Of a DNA stretch of 64,000 nucleotides, positions 9,733-22,500 are shown piece by piece. The DNA is from Lantana camara (Eukaryota > Streptophyta > Magnoliopsida > Lamiales > Verbenaceae): positions 57,357,001 through 57,421,000 of the forward strand of contig CM074855.1 of the NCBI GenBank assembly GCA_037501455.1, written 5' to 3'. Made by a program: the position numbers and the translations under genes. The notes under the pieces were generated by a model that was given only the letters and a program-made list of their open reading frames with translations, was not told where the DNA came from and ran no database searches. Every line of letters starts with the position of its first letter. Positions within the stretch are counted from its first letter, which is position 1.

Positions 9733-12348
9733 TGTAACGCCCCGAGTTTTCACACGTGTAGGTAAGTGTTACGTGCACATTTTTATTTAATTATGTGATT
9801 TTATAAATTGATTTGCTAATTGAATTCGTTTCTAATTTGATTTATTTGATTAAATTCTATATGGGTTCCAATATGCGCTATATATATATGAATGATTTTG
9901 TGAAAATGTGAATTTCGTGAATTTGGTGTTAATTGAATGAAATTACATGTCTCGTGTAACCCGTGGGTTTGATTATAACTTATTTGAATGTTTTGGACTC
10001 AATTGGAAATTGAGTTTGGGCTTAATTGCCACCTTTTGAAAGTTTAGGGACCTATTTGTATAATAGGCAACCCTGAACGGTTTTCGCGATATCTTGAGCT
10101 CCGGAACTCGAAATCGAGATCCGTAACCGGCGTTGAACTTTTTTCGACGTTACCTATTCATTAAACTTGACCTCGTACTCTTTCGATATCATTTGAACAT
10201 TTGACAACAAACCTTTCCGTAGCCTCGACTTTATAACTTGTTTTGAAACATTTTCTTAACCGTACCGGACTTGGACCGACCCGTATCCTACCTATTTTGT
10301 CACTGAATATCAGCATTTGTTCCCTTATGCATCTCATTTCATCGATCATCATCATTCCAAGAGAGGAAGAGAGCTCCAAGAAACCCTTGTTTTTTAGCAA
10401 CCAACTTTGAGCTCAATAGTTACCAATCCTCCATCTCTCTCCAAGGTAATAAGTGTTTTGTAAGCTCCATCGTATTCTCTATATTTTCATCTAAGGGAGG
10501 CATGATAGAGGTTGGAGAATTATGTGTTTTGAGTTTGAGCATGAATTGAGGGTTTGATCTTGAACATGGGATTTTAATGGTTTTAAGTGAGAGTTGATGC
10601 ATGGAATGTGTTGCTCGTAGCTTCCTTATCGTTTCTATATGCTAGGTTTTTGTGTTGGTTGAGTATAGCATGATTTTCCATTAATGAAGCTTGAAGCTTC
10701 CATGGATGAAAGCTTGTTATTGGGTGATCTTTTGTCAATCTTATGCATGAATTCTTGCATATATGAACGAATTGCATGTTATATGTGAATTATATAGATT
10801 AAATTCATGTCTAACTGTGTATAAGAGATTCCTTATTGCTGCCCCTGTTTTTGCAAGCTTTTTCCACGCAAAAACAGGGCTTCTGCTCTGTTTTCTTGGC
10901 AAAACGATGAGCTGACACAGCCGTGTCAGCTTTGAACTGAAAATGGACACGGCCGTGTTGGGCTCTCGACTTTGAATTTTTCTAATTTTAACTTCGGACA
11001 CAGCCGTGTCCAATTCCTTTGAAAACTCAACACGGCCGTGTCAAGCTCTCGACTTTGAATTTTTGGATTTTTAAACCTTGGACACGGCCGTGTCCGTTTC
11101 CTTTGAAAACTCAACACGGTCGTGCCATTTGAAATGGCAGCTTTGGAGAACCTCTTTTCTTGCTTATATCTCGTTTTTGCCTCGTGATGGTGGAATATAT
11201 GTAACGTGATTATATTAAGCTATGTTTTATGACTGATCTTTGATATTGATAACCATATGAATGCAAGTATGAAAGTATGAACGATATGATCGGGAACGCA
11301 TACGATTTTTATCGTATAACGAACGAACCTTGTTGAATTATGTGTTTAATTGGATTCTATGACTTTCATGACCATATTTGAACATGATATTGCATAGCCG
11401 AGCGTCAAATGTGGTCATATTGAGTCTCACACTACCATTATCACACAGATATTGATCTAGTGGGTGACGAGGTCGGGCAGTGAGAGTGTTGTCGAGTTCT
11501 CTTGTCTACCAGGTGGGTTTTTCTTCTATTAGTTAACAATATGACCCCGAACACCTAAAGTGCAAGATTTTGGCCAAAACCCTATATATGTATTTATATC
11601 AAGTTTTAACGAACAAATGTTTTCGAATGAAAGCCTTTGTTATGATTGTCCTACCAAAACATTTTGGCGAGAAATGAATGTTCACAATGAATGGGGGCCC
11701 GGGACTTAGTGTATTGGTGAACCGGGGAAGCATGGGCTGACGGGAATCCACATATACTAGTTCCAACAATTTCGGCAACCTGGATTTCACTAGGAAATTA
11801 GTGAATGAAAGGGGTCCCGTGCTTTTGGGGATTCATGTACCCCTCTAGCATTAATGAATGAGGGTTCGGGCCTTGCAAACCCGTTCCCTACCCGGAGGAA
11901 GAAGGTGGTATATGAACGATTGAATGAATGATCGAATGTATGTGCACGGAAGAATGTAATGTATGAATGAATGACTAATGGATTACAGGAGGTGATGGTT
12001 GGAGATAATGCACGCCCTCTCGCCGGGCCACTAATGACCTAATGAATGAAATGAATTGTTATAATCCTATTCGTTGTATTTTATTTCCCACTTGGGAAAA
12101 ATGCTTCTAAACCTCGAATAAGGATTATAACTTGCATGTATGTGTTTCAATTCCGCGATATACTGATATTATGCCTATCTTTTTATACCCACCAGTCTGT
12201 TTAAGACTGAACCAGGAGTTGTTTCAGTTGTTTTTGCAGGAAGGGATGCTAGGCGGGATACAAGTCTGAGAGAGAGTCTTGCATAGTGTCTAGCCTTTCT
12301 TTCTTTACACTCATACGATTACTTGTATTGATACTCTTGGATTTTGTT
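9733..12348 (+). repeat. Element A 3' LTR, left part
   Basis: It aligns with 2054-4676 of the 5' LTR. It carries the early palindrome (10103-10122), the ACACGGCCGTGT array (about 10911-11128), the long-stem arms (12058-12073, 12115-12131), the CAGTCT hairpin (12193-12209) and GCTAGGCGGGA (12248-12258). Element B interrupts it after TTGTT (12344-12348). Confidence 0.93.
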
Positions 12349-15300
12349 TGTTGCACCCCGCACGTGAGGCACCACATCCCCCACACTAAGACTCAACACG
12401 AGTAACGAAATAGTAAATCCGCACCCGTATCAAACCCTAGCGAACGGGAGACAAACATAAAAACCTTCCTAAGCTAGGCGGAACTAGACCCTGCAATGAT
12501 AACCAAATCACAATATATAATGCATGGCAAAGCCCAAGTACAAACATACAAACCATAAACGGAATTTGGGCTCTTCAGGCCTCTTTTAAAACATAACAAA
12601 ACCAAGTAAAAGCAATTCAATAACGATTACATAAATATTCAAGTCCAAGATACTACAGAATCGAATCAAACATAAATCCAATACATGAATGAGTGCAGGG
12701 ACTCTCCTAACCTAACTGGACCCACTTAAAGACTCCAAACACCTCCGCCTAGCTCGAAACTCCAAAGCCAAACCTGCACACTAAAGTGTTGGGGAGGGAG
12801 AGGGTCAGTCTCTAGAAGACTGAGTGAGCAGGAGCGATATACATATATAAAAACATGCACATACAAGTCATAAATTCCGAATAAGGTTTTATTTGAAATT
12901 AGTTCCCAAGAAGAGCAAGAGAATGACTAATCCATGCTCGGATTTTATGACTAATCATATTAATTCATTACATTCATAAATCATACATAAACATAAGGCT
13001 CGGCGAGTGAGCGTGCACAATCTCCAACCAAACTCCGACCGTGTACGACAAATATCCTTAATATGTTGATTAGGCGATCATGCAATATATCATAAAACAC
13101 ACAGACCATAAATCATATCATAAATATATTCGTTTGGGTAATCCGTGTCCCGGCTTTCCCGCACGGTGCATAATCATATCATAACATATACATAAGCATA
13201 AGCATAAATCATAACCAACCTTCTTCCTCCGGGTGGTGGACGGGCTTGCAAGACCCGGCCACCGGTTCATACATAGGCCCATGGGGGTACATGAATCCCC
13301 CAAAGGCACTCAGCTCCCACTCCCCGCTAAACCTCCTAGCGAGGGCCGGTATCACCGTAGTTTGGTTGGGACTAGTATATGGCATCCCCGTCAGCCCTTG
13401 CTTCCTCGGTTAGCCACATATACTAAGTCCCGGGGCCCGAACAAGCATAAATATAAATGTGTCTCGCCAAACATATCAATTCATACCTAGGATACATACT
13501 ATAAGAAATCATACTTTACCGTGTAACTCGGCATATGTTATATACGTACCTCTCCGTGTCATCCGAATCCGTAGCTAGCATGAAGATACACGGTTTGGAG
13601 CATAGCCTCATTAAAAAACCATTTTTAAGCTTATATACGCTCATACATATAATTCAGAAGAATTTACTCGATAACTTCATTTGAAAACCATATATATATA
13701 ATCGTAAGGTTTTGGCCAAAGCTTTTCACATAAGGGTTGTAGGGTTTGTTACATAGGTAGAACAAAACCACCCTCACCTGAACCGTGACGAAACAAGGAA
13801 CGAGTTACCAAGTGCCCGAAGGATCAAGATCTCTCCAGCCTAGAGATAAACTGTACAAAAGACAACATGACGTGTTCGTGAGACTCAAGACTCTAAATGA
13901 ACCACAAATGACGCACGACAATGCTCAAGCATGATATGAATGCACAAAGATGATATTATGTCATGAAAGTGTTCATGTGCACTATTAAGGCATTTAAATC
14001 GTATAACCAAGTCATTCACTCATTCATTAATTTTCATTCAAATTCATCAATTCATATCTCCAATCAAATTAATTCAAGAATTCAAATAGGAGCATAGAAC
14101 ATATTCAAGCTCTCCCAAAATGCTACCACATACTTTATATTACATAAGATAGCATATTTCCAAGGTTTGACAACAAGAAGGAAGCATATGAAATAGAAAA
14201 TGAATTATGCGATTCATAAACGACATATAAACACACATAAACGGCAATAAGCAAAAGCATGCCTATAACTCATCCAAATGCCATGAAATTAAACCACAAT
14301 GCTCCCAACATATAGAAAAACAAGTTCATAGTTCAACACAAAAGGAGATAAAGTCATCCAAGAAGTGAAATAAATCAAAAACCGAAAAGGAAGCAACAAG
14401 GACTGCGCAAGGGAAGGGACACGGGGGTGTCACCCTCCTTAGCCAAACTGAGCCACGACCGTGGCTCAGTATAGACCTACCCAGAAGGTGTGACACGCCC
14501 GTGTCTCACACTTATGTGTAAATGAGACACGGGGGTGTCACGGTACAGAACTAAACCACACACAAAGTTTTACCGGCAAAACTGAACCCATACCAAATCA
14601 ATCCAAAAGCATACCAAATCAACTCCAAATTCTATGAAACATAATATAAAACATATTTAGCATGTTAGGAACATTTTTCATTTAGAGTTAAAAGGCTAAA
14701 TCACACGTTAAGATCATCTAAATCATGCATAAAAACTGGGTCGCTAAAATCGCACATAAGAGCCCTATTGTTTCAATCAGCCATGATCAAGTACTTAGGG
14801 GTTGAATTTGGATCTGAAATCTTGGGAAAAGCATTATAACATACTAAAAAACTAATATACTTCATATATATGCAAAATGGCACAAATTAAAGCACATTAG
14901 GGTGACCACCAACCACACAATTGTCACAGCAGCAAGTCTGTCAAAGATCATGCATAAGAACAGGCCATGTCTTTCGGTTTTGAGGCTTAAAATGGATCCA
15001 AATACTTGAAACATCAATTTTAACATATAGAGCAATGAGTGTACATAATTTCCATGCAATTTCACATGAAAAGAAGATCATTTGGTCAAGCAACAAAGCA
15101 AAATGAACAGCAGCAGTCCGGAAAACAGGGGAAGCAGTTTGATCATCAAGTTTGGAACTCCATATCTCATAATTTCACCAAAGGGTCAAGAGATAAAATC
15201 CTTCTCATATCGTATACTATCAGTTAGGAAAGAAATAGGTCAAGAAACAAGCTCATATGATCATGTATAAGCAAGGAAATCAGCTACACAAGCAAATAGG

Positions 15301-16362
15301 TCACAAGAGCAAAAATCCCAAAAAGTTCATACCAAACTCATCACCCAAACTCTAATCAAATCTGATCCAAATCAAGAATTTAATGGATGAAATCAAGCAT
15401 AATAGAGTAGAGAAGACATAAATATTCATACCTTGAAGATTAGAAGAAGAAGGGAGGTGATTTGAGCTCCAAAATCACAAGAATGGCCAAGGTTTTCTCT
15501 CCTTTCTTCTCTCTTTCTCTCTCGATCAGTTCCAGCTGCAAGGGGAGATATTTTGGCTCGGTTTTCAGAGGTAAAGGGGGAAGAAATAGCTTAACTCAAG
15601 GTACATAAGTCATGGTTTAAATTATGGTTAGGTTAGAGGAGTGTTAAGGGTCCCACCACGAAGACTAGTCAACAAAAGAAGCTCTTCTTGCACGAGTTGC
15701 TCGTTACGGTTGGATTTCGGAGGTCTTAATGATTTCAAAAAGGTATGAGGCTTGCTCCATTGTCTCCGAATCGTCGATACGAAGGCAACGGAGGTGTCAG
15801 AATTCAAATCCGAATTCCCGAGCTCAAGATATCACGTAAGGAACCAAGGGTGCGCTAATTGCTCGTTAGCCCCCGATTTGGTTCCACAATCAAAATTAAA
15901 TTCGTTAACACAACAAATGAGTCCGAAAACATAAAACGAGCATATAGGCATGTTCATAACACACATATTTACGACATACTAAATTTCCATACCATTCCGA
16001 TATCATTACATATATGAACGAAGTACAAATAGAACACTCATGCGCATGAATGAATTCATAACGTTATAAATTAATTACTAAAACTTAAATCCCATTTTAA
16101 TTAAATTAAAACCAACTAATAACATGTTGAAATTAATTAACGAAATTACCGAAATAGTTAAGGTAACACGAAACCTTATTTAAGAAATTAAACACTAAAT
16201 ATCAAAGTAAAATAAAATGAATTAATCAAAATAACCATAGTCTATAGTTTAAATCAAATATAAACACTTATAAACAATTAATCATATAATTAAATAATTA
16301 ATTTGCGCAACTTATAAACAAATACGCCACATTATTTTAAACTGAAAAACTGGGGCGTTACA
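12349..16362 (-). repeat. Element B 3' LTR (4014 bp)
   Basis: On the plus strand it starts TGTTGCACCCCGCACG and ends GGGGCGTTACA. Structures at plus-strand positions are: GCTAGGCGGAA (12473-12483) with TCCGCCTAGC (12744-12753); CAGTCT hairpin (12806-12822); long-stem arms 12867-12880 and 12938-12951; a block shared with element F (13222-13440); palindrome array (14416-14540); early palindrome (15799-15818). Confidence 0.93.
14416..14540 (-). repeat. LTR palindrome array, 4 units (element B 3' LTR)
   Basis: Units include GACACGGGGGTGTC, TGAGCCAC-GACC-GTGGCTCA (14449-14468, perfect 8-bp stem), GTGACACGCCCGTGTCTCAC and GAGACACGGGGGTGTCA. The same array is at 21656-21780 in the other B LTR and 34375-34499 in the solo LTR. 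Confidence 0.85.
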
Positions 16363-16398
16363 ATCTCTCCCCCTTAAAAAGAATCCGTCCTCGGATTC
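16363..16398 (-). promoter_or_regulatory. Polypurine tract and pre-PPT hairpin (element B)
   Basis: Read on the minus strand, GAATCCG-AGGA-CGGATTC (16398-16381, perfect 7-bp stem) is followed by AAGGGGGAGAT next to the 3' LTR. Confidence 0.85.
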
Positions 16399-16421
16399 AC
16401 AACACGCCTGAAAACAAACAA

Positions 16422-16640
16422 TGAGAGATTCCCCGTCTCTCAGAAAGAACAAGGAGAGAGCCCCGTCTCTCGAGCAGCAATGAGAGAACCCCGTCTCTCG
16501 CAAGCAACAAGGAGAGAGCCCCGTCTCTCGAGCAACAATGAGAGAACCCCGTCTCTCGCAAGTAAAGAGAGTACCCCGTCTCTCAAACAAAATAAGAGAA
16601 TCCCCGTCTCTTATAAACAAAGAGAGCACCCCGTCTCTCA
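16422..16640 (-). repeat. Tandem hairpin array, 8 units (element B)
   Basis: Eight inverted repeats lie at 16422-16442, 16453-16472, 16481-16500, 16511-16530, 16539-16558, 16566-16584, 16593-16613 and 16620-16640, with a period of about 27-31 bases. The minus-strand consensus is TGAGAGA-CGGGG-NN-TCTCTCA. The unit at 16593-16613 has TAAGAGA...TCTCTTA, a paired change that keeps all seven base pairs. The CGGGG loop is kept in every unit. Confidence 0.9.
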
Positions 16641-19553
16641 ACCGAAAATAAAACAAGGAAGTCTCCAATACTCCCAAGCAACTCACGCAAAACCAAATTT
16701 AAAATCACATAAGGCACCCAAAGCAAGTAATAAATGTCGCCCACATAGATTTTCAATTACTCCAAGTAATTTAACACAGTACAAGATCAAAGCACTTTAA
16801 CATAAAAATTATGTAGGTTAAATTTGCAAGGATGCATGTATCATGAATGCTATAAGTACCCTTCACCATAGTTGCAAAATTCAGATTTGTGAGTTGTCGT
16901 TGTCCAAGGTATGATCTGTCCTGAATGTAACTCAGTGCCCAGCTTGTCTTGGACCTCTTCAGGGCTCCCCGGTGAAACGATTGCTGAATTTTTTAAGGAG
17001 TATATTCTTAGATCCTTTCTAACTTGTACTGCTACCCAACTTCTTCAATCCTTATCCAAATCGGTGCTCAACATATCCCCGAGGATCACCACTCTGAGCA
17101 AACTTGATAATTCGATCCCAACCTTACGACGTTTGTTCTTATAGTCTCTCCCAACACAAGTCTTTTCCTACCTTCGGTTCCAATTGTCCGTTCATTCCCC
17201 TTTTACCCCCTCAATGTTATATTCGATAACTGGTCCCATATTTCCTTACCCGAAGACAGAAGGTTCTTGATGAATCTTGAAGTTTGAGACCAATCCTTCA
17301 ATTATCACCCTTTCTATTTGGTCTCTACTTAAGCTTCCTTCTGGATTATCGTTGATATAACTAATGACTCGATAATATTGTCTTGGACTCCTTCGTACTT
17401 CATTGACTAAGTCTTGATCGACACCATCCCCTTATATGATAGCTTGATTCGGTTTTCCCTTGTTAATTCCAACTTAGAAGTTCATAGAAACTCTCTTATG
17501 ATTCCATCACCTCCAGATCAGAATTCCATACGTAGCTTCTCTCTTAACAGCTTAACCATAACCGCCGTCTTATTCATTCCTAATCACCACCCTCAAGACT
17601 CCCAGATTCTCCTTACTTTGCATCCTCGTCATTACTCCTAACATATTCATTCGAGCACCACTCCCTTCGTCCAATTCACCTCTCGATCGTGCTCTCCCCC
17701 TTAAAATTTTTCGCTCTCACATGTCAAACTCCATGAATCCTTCTTTCATTGAAATTTTTGCTGAGCCACTTTTGTTTCTTTAATTCACTCCTAAGGTTCA
17801 ATTCAAACCCTTCAATAATTACTTCCTTCTAATCCCCAACTTTTTTCTTTCTCGCTCTTCTTGAAATCTAGACTAATTTGATCCCCTCTTGTATTTCCAT
17901 TCTTTCAACTAAAGGTAATCCCTTCAAGGATCGAAAAGGAGTTACATTATTTCCTAACCAATGCTCCCTTATTTGGAAATTTTAGTTGAATTCGTTACTT
18001 CGCCTCTGAGATTAAGGTTTCTCCAAAACTCTTCAACTTAGTTTCTTCGGTGTAGATCGTGCTAGCTAAGCTACATGCTCGGAACTCCCAAGATATAACC
18101 CAACTATTCTTCTCATCTTGATTCGAGTAAGCCTTAATCAAAGAATCGATTGATGAACAAGGTGGAGCCATTCCCTATCAATTAAACACTAAGCCATGCA
18201 TGTTGGATTAACATGCATATGCACATAGTAACAGTTAAAGATGCAACGATGCAATACGTTGGAGCAATTATATTAATTAAACATAAACGTACGTATAGAT
18301 AAAGAAAGCAACTAAGTTAAATCGATGCATGATGTTCATGCCATGAATATGCAGAACCTGTCACCGAGGTGGTGAACTTTTAGCTTGATGACGTGTTTCT
18401 CATTCCCATAATTGTAACTTTCTTTGAAGACATTGATAATTCCTTAGCTTTCCATGGTTTTCGAATCTCCCCAACCTTCTTCCATCCATTTGTATATCCT
18501 ATGGCCCGAACGTGCTATTCTTGAACCCAAGGTCTTATTTGTCAATGGAGTTTACCCCTCAACGTACTTCCAAGCATCAACCTCCAAAGGTCATCCGACT
18601 CTTCATCTTCATGTCCTCTCCGGTAAAAGTTCCTTTAGCTTATCCTTTGTTTCCGATCCACGCGCATAATTCACCCATGATAACGCTTTCCATTCTTGCT
18701 TGCTTCTTGATGTCTCCATAAGGTTCTGAGAAGACGACACGATTTGTATTCCTCGATGCTCATAAGTATCTTTGCCTTGCGTCCATTTGTTGTCCCACGC
18801 TTATATTCGTATCAAGTGAGCTTCCATAGTTGACCTCATAATGAGCTTTATGATTAACGGCTCCCCATCCTTGCATCTGAGTTGAGTCGAACCCTTTTAA
18901 CACATCTTGTATCCGATCCCTTGAAGCTTCCCAATTTGGTCTTCCAATCACTGAACCATTCCAAACTCGGAGCTTCAACGGTGAACCTTGGAGCATTTAA
19001 TCTTGTATTAAATGTCTTCAAAATCGGGGTGGTGAAGAGTTCCACACCCCTCTCGTTGTCTTACGCATTCCTCAAGTTAGAACTTGAGTCTTTGCAATTC
19101 TTGTATGTTGAGAACCTTCAAGGTTTGTAGTTAGGGCATGATTGATGAACCTTCCCGTGATCCAAGCTTTCTCCCATGATACGAGCCATGATAGGTAGTC
19201 CCATTGTGCACGCCGTGGAATTTGAACACTTGGCCTTCAAGTTACTTTGTCAATCGTAGTTGGTGTGAATGGTAGCTTTGTTTGCATGATAGTAGCCTAT
19301 ATAAGAAAGATCAACTCAAATATGGATGCATGAGGATTAGTGTATGCTCATGGCACGTAGTTAAAGGAATCAATGCACATAGAATGGAAAATGCATATTT
19401 AAAGCAACTAAATGAGAGAATAGATCGTATACACGTATTAAGCAATTTCCAACAATTAGTATCAAATATTCATGCCAAATCGATGCAATGTACACATTAA
19501 CAAGTTGTTCCTATGCCGTGCGACCTAACTGACTCAAACACGACTCAAGAACA
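16641..19553 (-). mobile_element. Element B interior: non-coding domain
   Basis: About 2.9 kb with no recognisable domain in any frame. The scattered open stretches (for example 16911-17144, 17414-17641 and 18454-18721) lack family motifs. Minus-strand sequence of about 16945-16830 matches element D (about 40705-40830): both contain GACAAG, then GGCACTGAG or GCACTGAG, then GGACAGATCA and GGTGAANGGTACTT. Part of the T-rich middle (17100-18200) is low in complexity on the plus strand. The roughly 100 bases next to the primer site resemble the gag leader of element F (GAGTCAGT...AGGTCG, GGAACAACTTGT), consistent with a retained packaging region. Confidence 0.75.
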
Positions 19554-19581
19554 CCGGTTTTGCAACCGGGCTCTGATACCA
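19554..19581 (-). promoter_or_regulatory. Primer-binding site (initiator tRNA-Met) and GNRA hairpin, element B
   Basis: On the minus strand TGGTATCAGAGC (19581-19570) is followed by CCGGTT-GCAA-AACCGG (19569-19554), a perfect 6-bp stem with a GCAA loop. The spacer to the 5' LTR (TCCTTAAG) is 8 bases. Confidence 0.9.
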
Positions 19582-19589
19582 CTTAAGGA

Positions 19590-22500
19590 TGTAGCACCCC
19601 GCACGTGAGCCACCACATCCCCCGCACTAAGGCTCAACACGAGTAACGAAATAGTAAATCCGCACCCGTATCAAGCCCTAGCGAACGGGAGACAAACAAA
19701 AAAACCTTCCTAAGCTAGGCGGAACTAGACCCTGCAATGATAACCAAATCACAATATATAATGCATGGCAAAGCCCAAGTACAAACATACAAACCATAAA
19801 CGGAATTTGGGCTCTTCAGGCCTCTTTTAAAACATAACAAAACCCAGTAAAAGCAATTCAATAACGATTACATAAATATTCAAGTCCAAGATACTACAGA
19901 ATCGAATCAAACATAAATCCAATACATGAATGAGTGCAGGGACTCTCCTAACCTAACTGGACCCACTTAATGACTCCAAACACCTCCGCCTAGCTCGAAA
20001 CTCCAAAGCCAAACCTGCACACTAAAGTGTTGGGGAGGGAGAGGGTCAGTCTCTAGAAGACTGAGTGAGCAGGAGCGATATACATATATAAAAACATTCA
20101 CATACAAGTAATAAATTCCGAATAAGGTTTTATTTGAAATTAGTTCCCAAGAAGGGCAAGAGAATGACTAATCCATGCTCAGATTTTATGACTAATCATA
20201 TTAATTCATTACATTCATAAATCATACATAAACATAAGGCTCGGCGAGTGAGCGTGCACAATCTCCAACCAAACTCCGACCGTGTACGACAAATATCATT
20301 AATATGTTGATTAGGCGATCATGCAATATATCATAATACACACAGACCATAAATCATATCATAAATATATTCGTTTGGGCAATCCGTGTCCCGGTTTTCC
20401 CGCACGGTGCATAATCATATCATAATATATACATAAGCATAAGCATAAATCATAACCAACCTTCTTCCTCCGGGTGGTGGACGGGCTTGCAAGACCCGGC
20501 CACCGGTTCATACATAGGCCAATGGGGGTACATGAATCCCCCAAAGGCACTCAGAACCCATTCCCCGCTAAACCTCCTAACGAGGGCCGGTATCACCATA
20601 GTTTGGTTGGGACTAGTATATGGGATCCCCGTCAGCCCTTGCTTCCTCGGTTAGCCACATATACTAAGTCCCGGGGCCCGAACAAGCATAAATATAAATG
20701 TGTCTCGCCAAACATATCAATTCATACCTAGGATACATGCTATAAGAAATCATACTTTACCGTGTAACTCGGCATATGCTATGTACGTACCTCACCGTGT
20801 CATCCGAATCCGTAGCTAGCATGAAGATACACGGTTTGGAGCATAGCCTCATTACAAACCATTTTTAAGCTTATATACGCTCATACATATAATTCAGAAG
20901 AATTTACTCGAAAACTTCATTTGAAAACCATATATATATAATCGTAAGGTTTTGGCCAAACCTTTTCACATAAGGGTTGTAGGGTTTGTTACATAGCTAG
21001 AACAAAACCACCCTCACTTGAACCGTGACGAAACAAGGAACGAGTTACCAATTGCCCGAAGGATCAAGATCTCTCCACCCTGGAGATAAACTGTACAAAA
21101 GACAACATGACGTGTTCATGAGACTCAAGACTCTAAATGAACCACAAATGACGCATGGCAATGCTCAAGCATGATATGAATGCACAAAGATGATATTATG
21201 TCATGAAAGTGTTCATGTGCACTATTAAGGCATTTAAATCGTATAACCAAGTCATTCACTCATTCATTCATTTTCATTCAAATTCATCTATTCATATCTC
21301 CAATCAAATTAATTCAAGAATTCAAATAGGAGCATAGAACACATTCAAGCTCTCCCAAAATGCTACCACATAATTTATATTACATAAGATAGCATATTTC
21401 CAAGGTTTGACAACAAGAAGGAAGCATATGAAATAGAAAATGAATTACGCGATCCATAAACGACAAATAAACACACATAAACGGCAATAAGCAAAAGCAT
21501 GCCTATAACTCATCCAAATGCCATGAAATTAAACCACAATTCTCCCAAAATATAGCAAAACAAGTTCATAGTTCAGCACAAAAAGAGATAAAGTCATTCA
21601 AGAGGTGAAATAAATCAAAAACCGAAAAGGAAGGAACAAGGACTGCGCAAGGGAAGGGACACGGGGGTGTCACCCTCCTTAGCCAAACTGAGCCACGACC
21701 GTGGCTCAGTACAGACCTTCCAAGAAGGTGTGACACGCCCGTGTCTCACACTTATGTGTAAATGAGACACGGGGGTGTCACGGTACAGAACTAAACCACA
21801 CACAAAGTTTTACCGGCAAAACTGAACCCATACCAAATCAATCCAAAATCATACCAAATCAACTACAAATGCTATGAAACTTAATATACAACATATTCAG
21901 AATGTTAGGAACATTTTTCATTTAGAGTGAAAAGGCTAAATCACACGTTAAGATCATCTAAATCATGCAGGAAAACTGGGTCGCCAAAATCGCACATAAG
22001 AGCCCTATTGTTTCAATCAGCCATGATCAAGTACTTAGGGGTTGAATTTGGATCTGAAATCTTGGGGAAAGCATTCTAACATACTAAAACACTAATATAC
22101 TTCATATATATGCAAAATGGCACAAATTAAAGCACATTAGGGTGACCACCAACCACACAATTGTCACAGCAGCAAGTCTGTCAAAGATCATGCATAAGAA
22201 CAGGCCATGTCTTTCGGTTTTGAGGCTTAAAATGGATCCAAATACTTGAAACATGAATGTTAACATATAGATCAATGAGTGTATATAATATCCATGCAAT
22301 TTCACATGAAAAGAAGATCATTTGGTCAAGCAACAAAGCAAAATGAACAGCAGCAGTCCGGAAAACAGGGGAAGCAGTTTGATCATCAAGTTTGGAACTC
22401 CATATCTCATAATTTCACCAAAGGGTCAAGAGATAAAATCCTCCTAAAATCATATACTATCAGTTAGGAAATAAATAGGTCAATAAACAAGCTCGTATGA

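Noticed and set aside
13233..13490. Recurring open frame in B and F LTRs (also 20474, 47350 and 55841) as a conserved small protein
   Set aside because: It lies on the antisense strand of the LTRs, has no clear start context, and recurs only because the LTRs are copies; the similarity is of DNA and not codon-biased as far as I can see.
16422..16640. CRISPR-like array
   Set aside because: The units are self-complementary, spacers are short and similar to each other, there are no cas genes, and the context is a plant retrotransposon.
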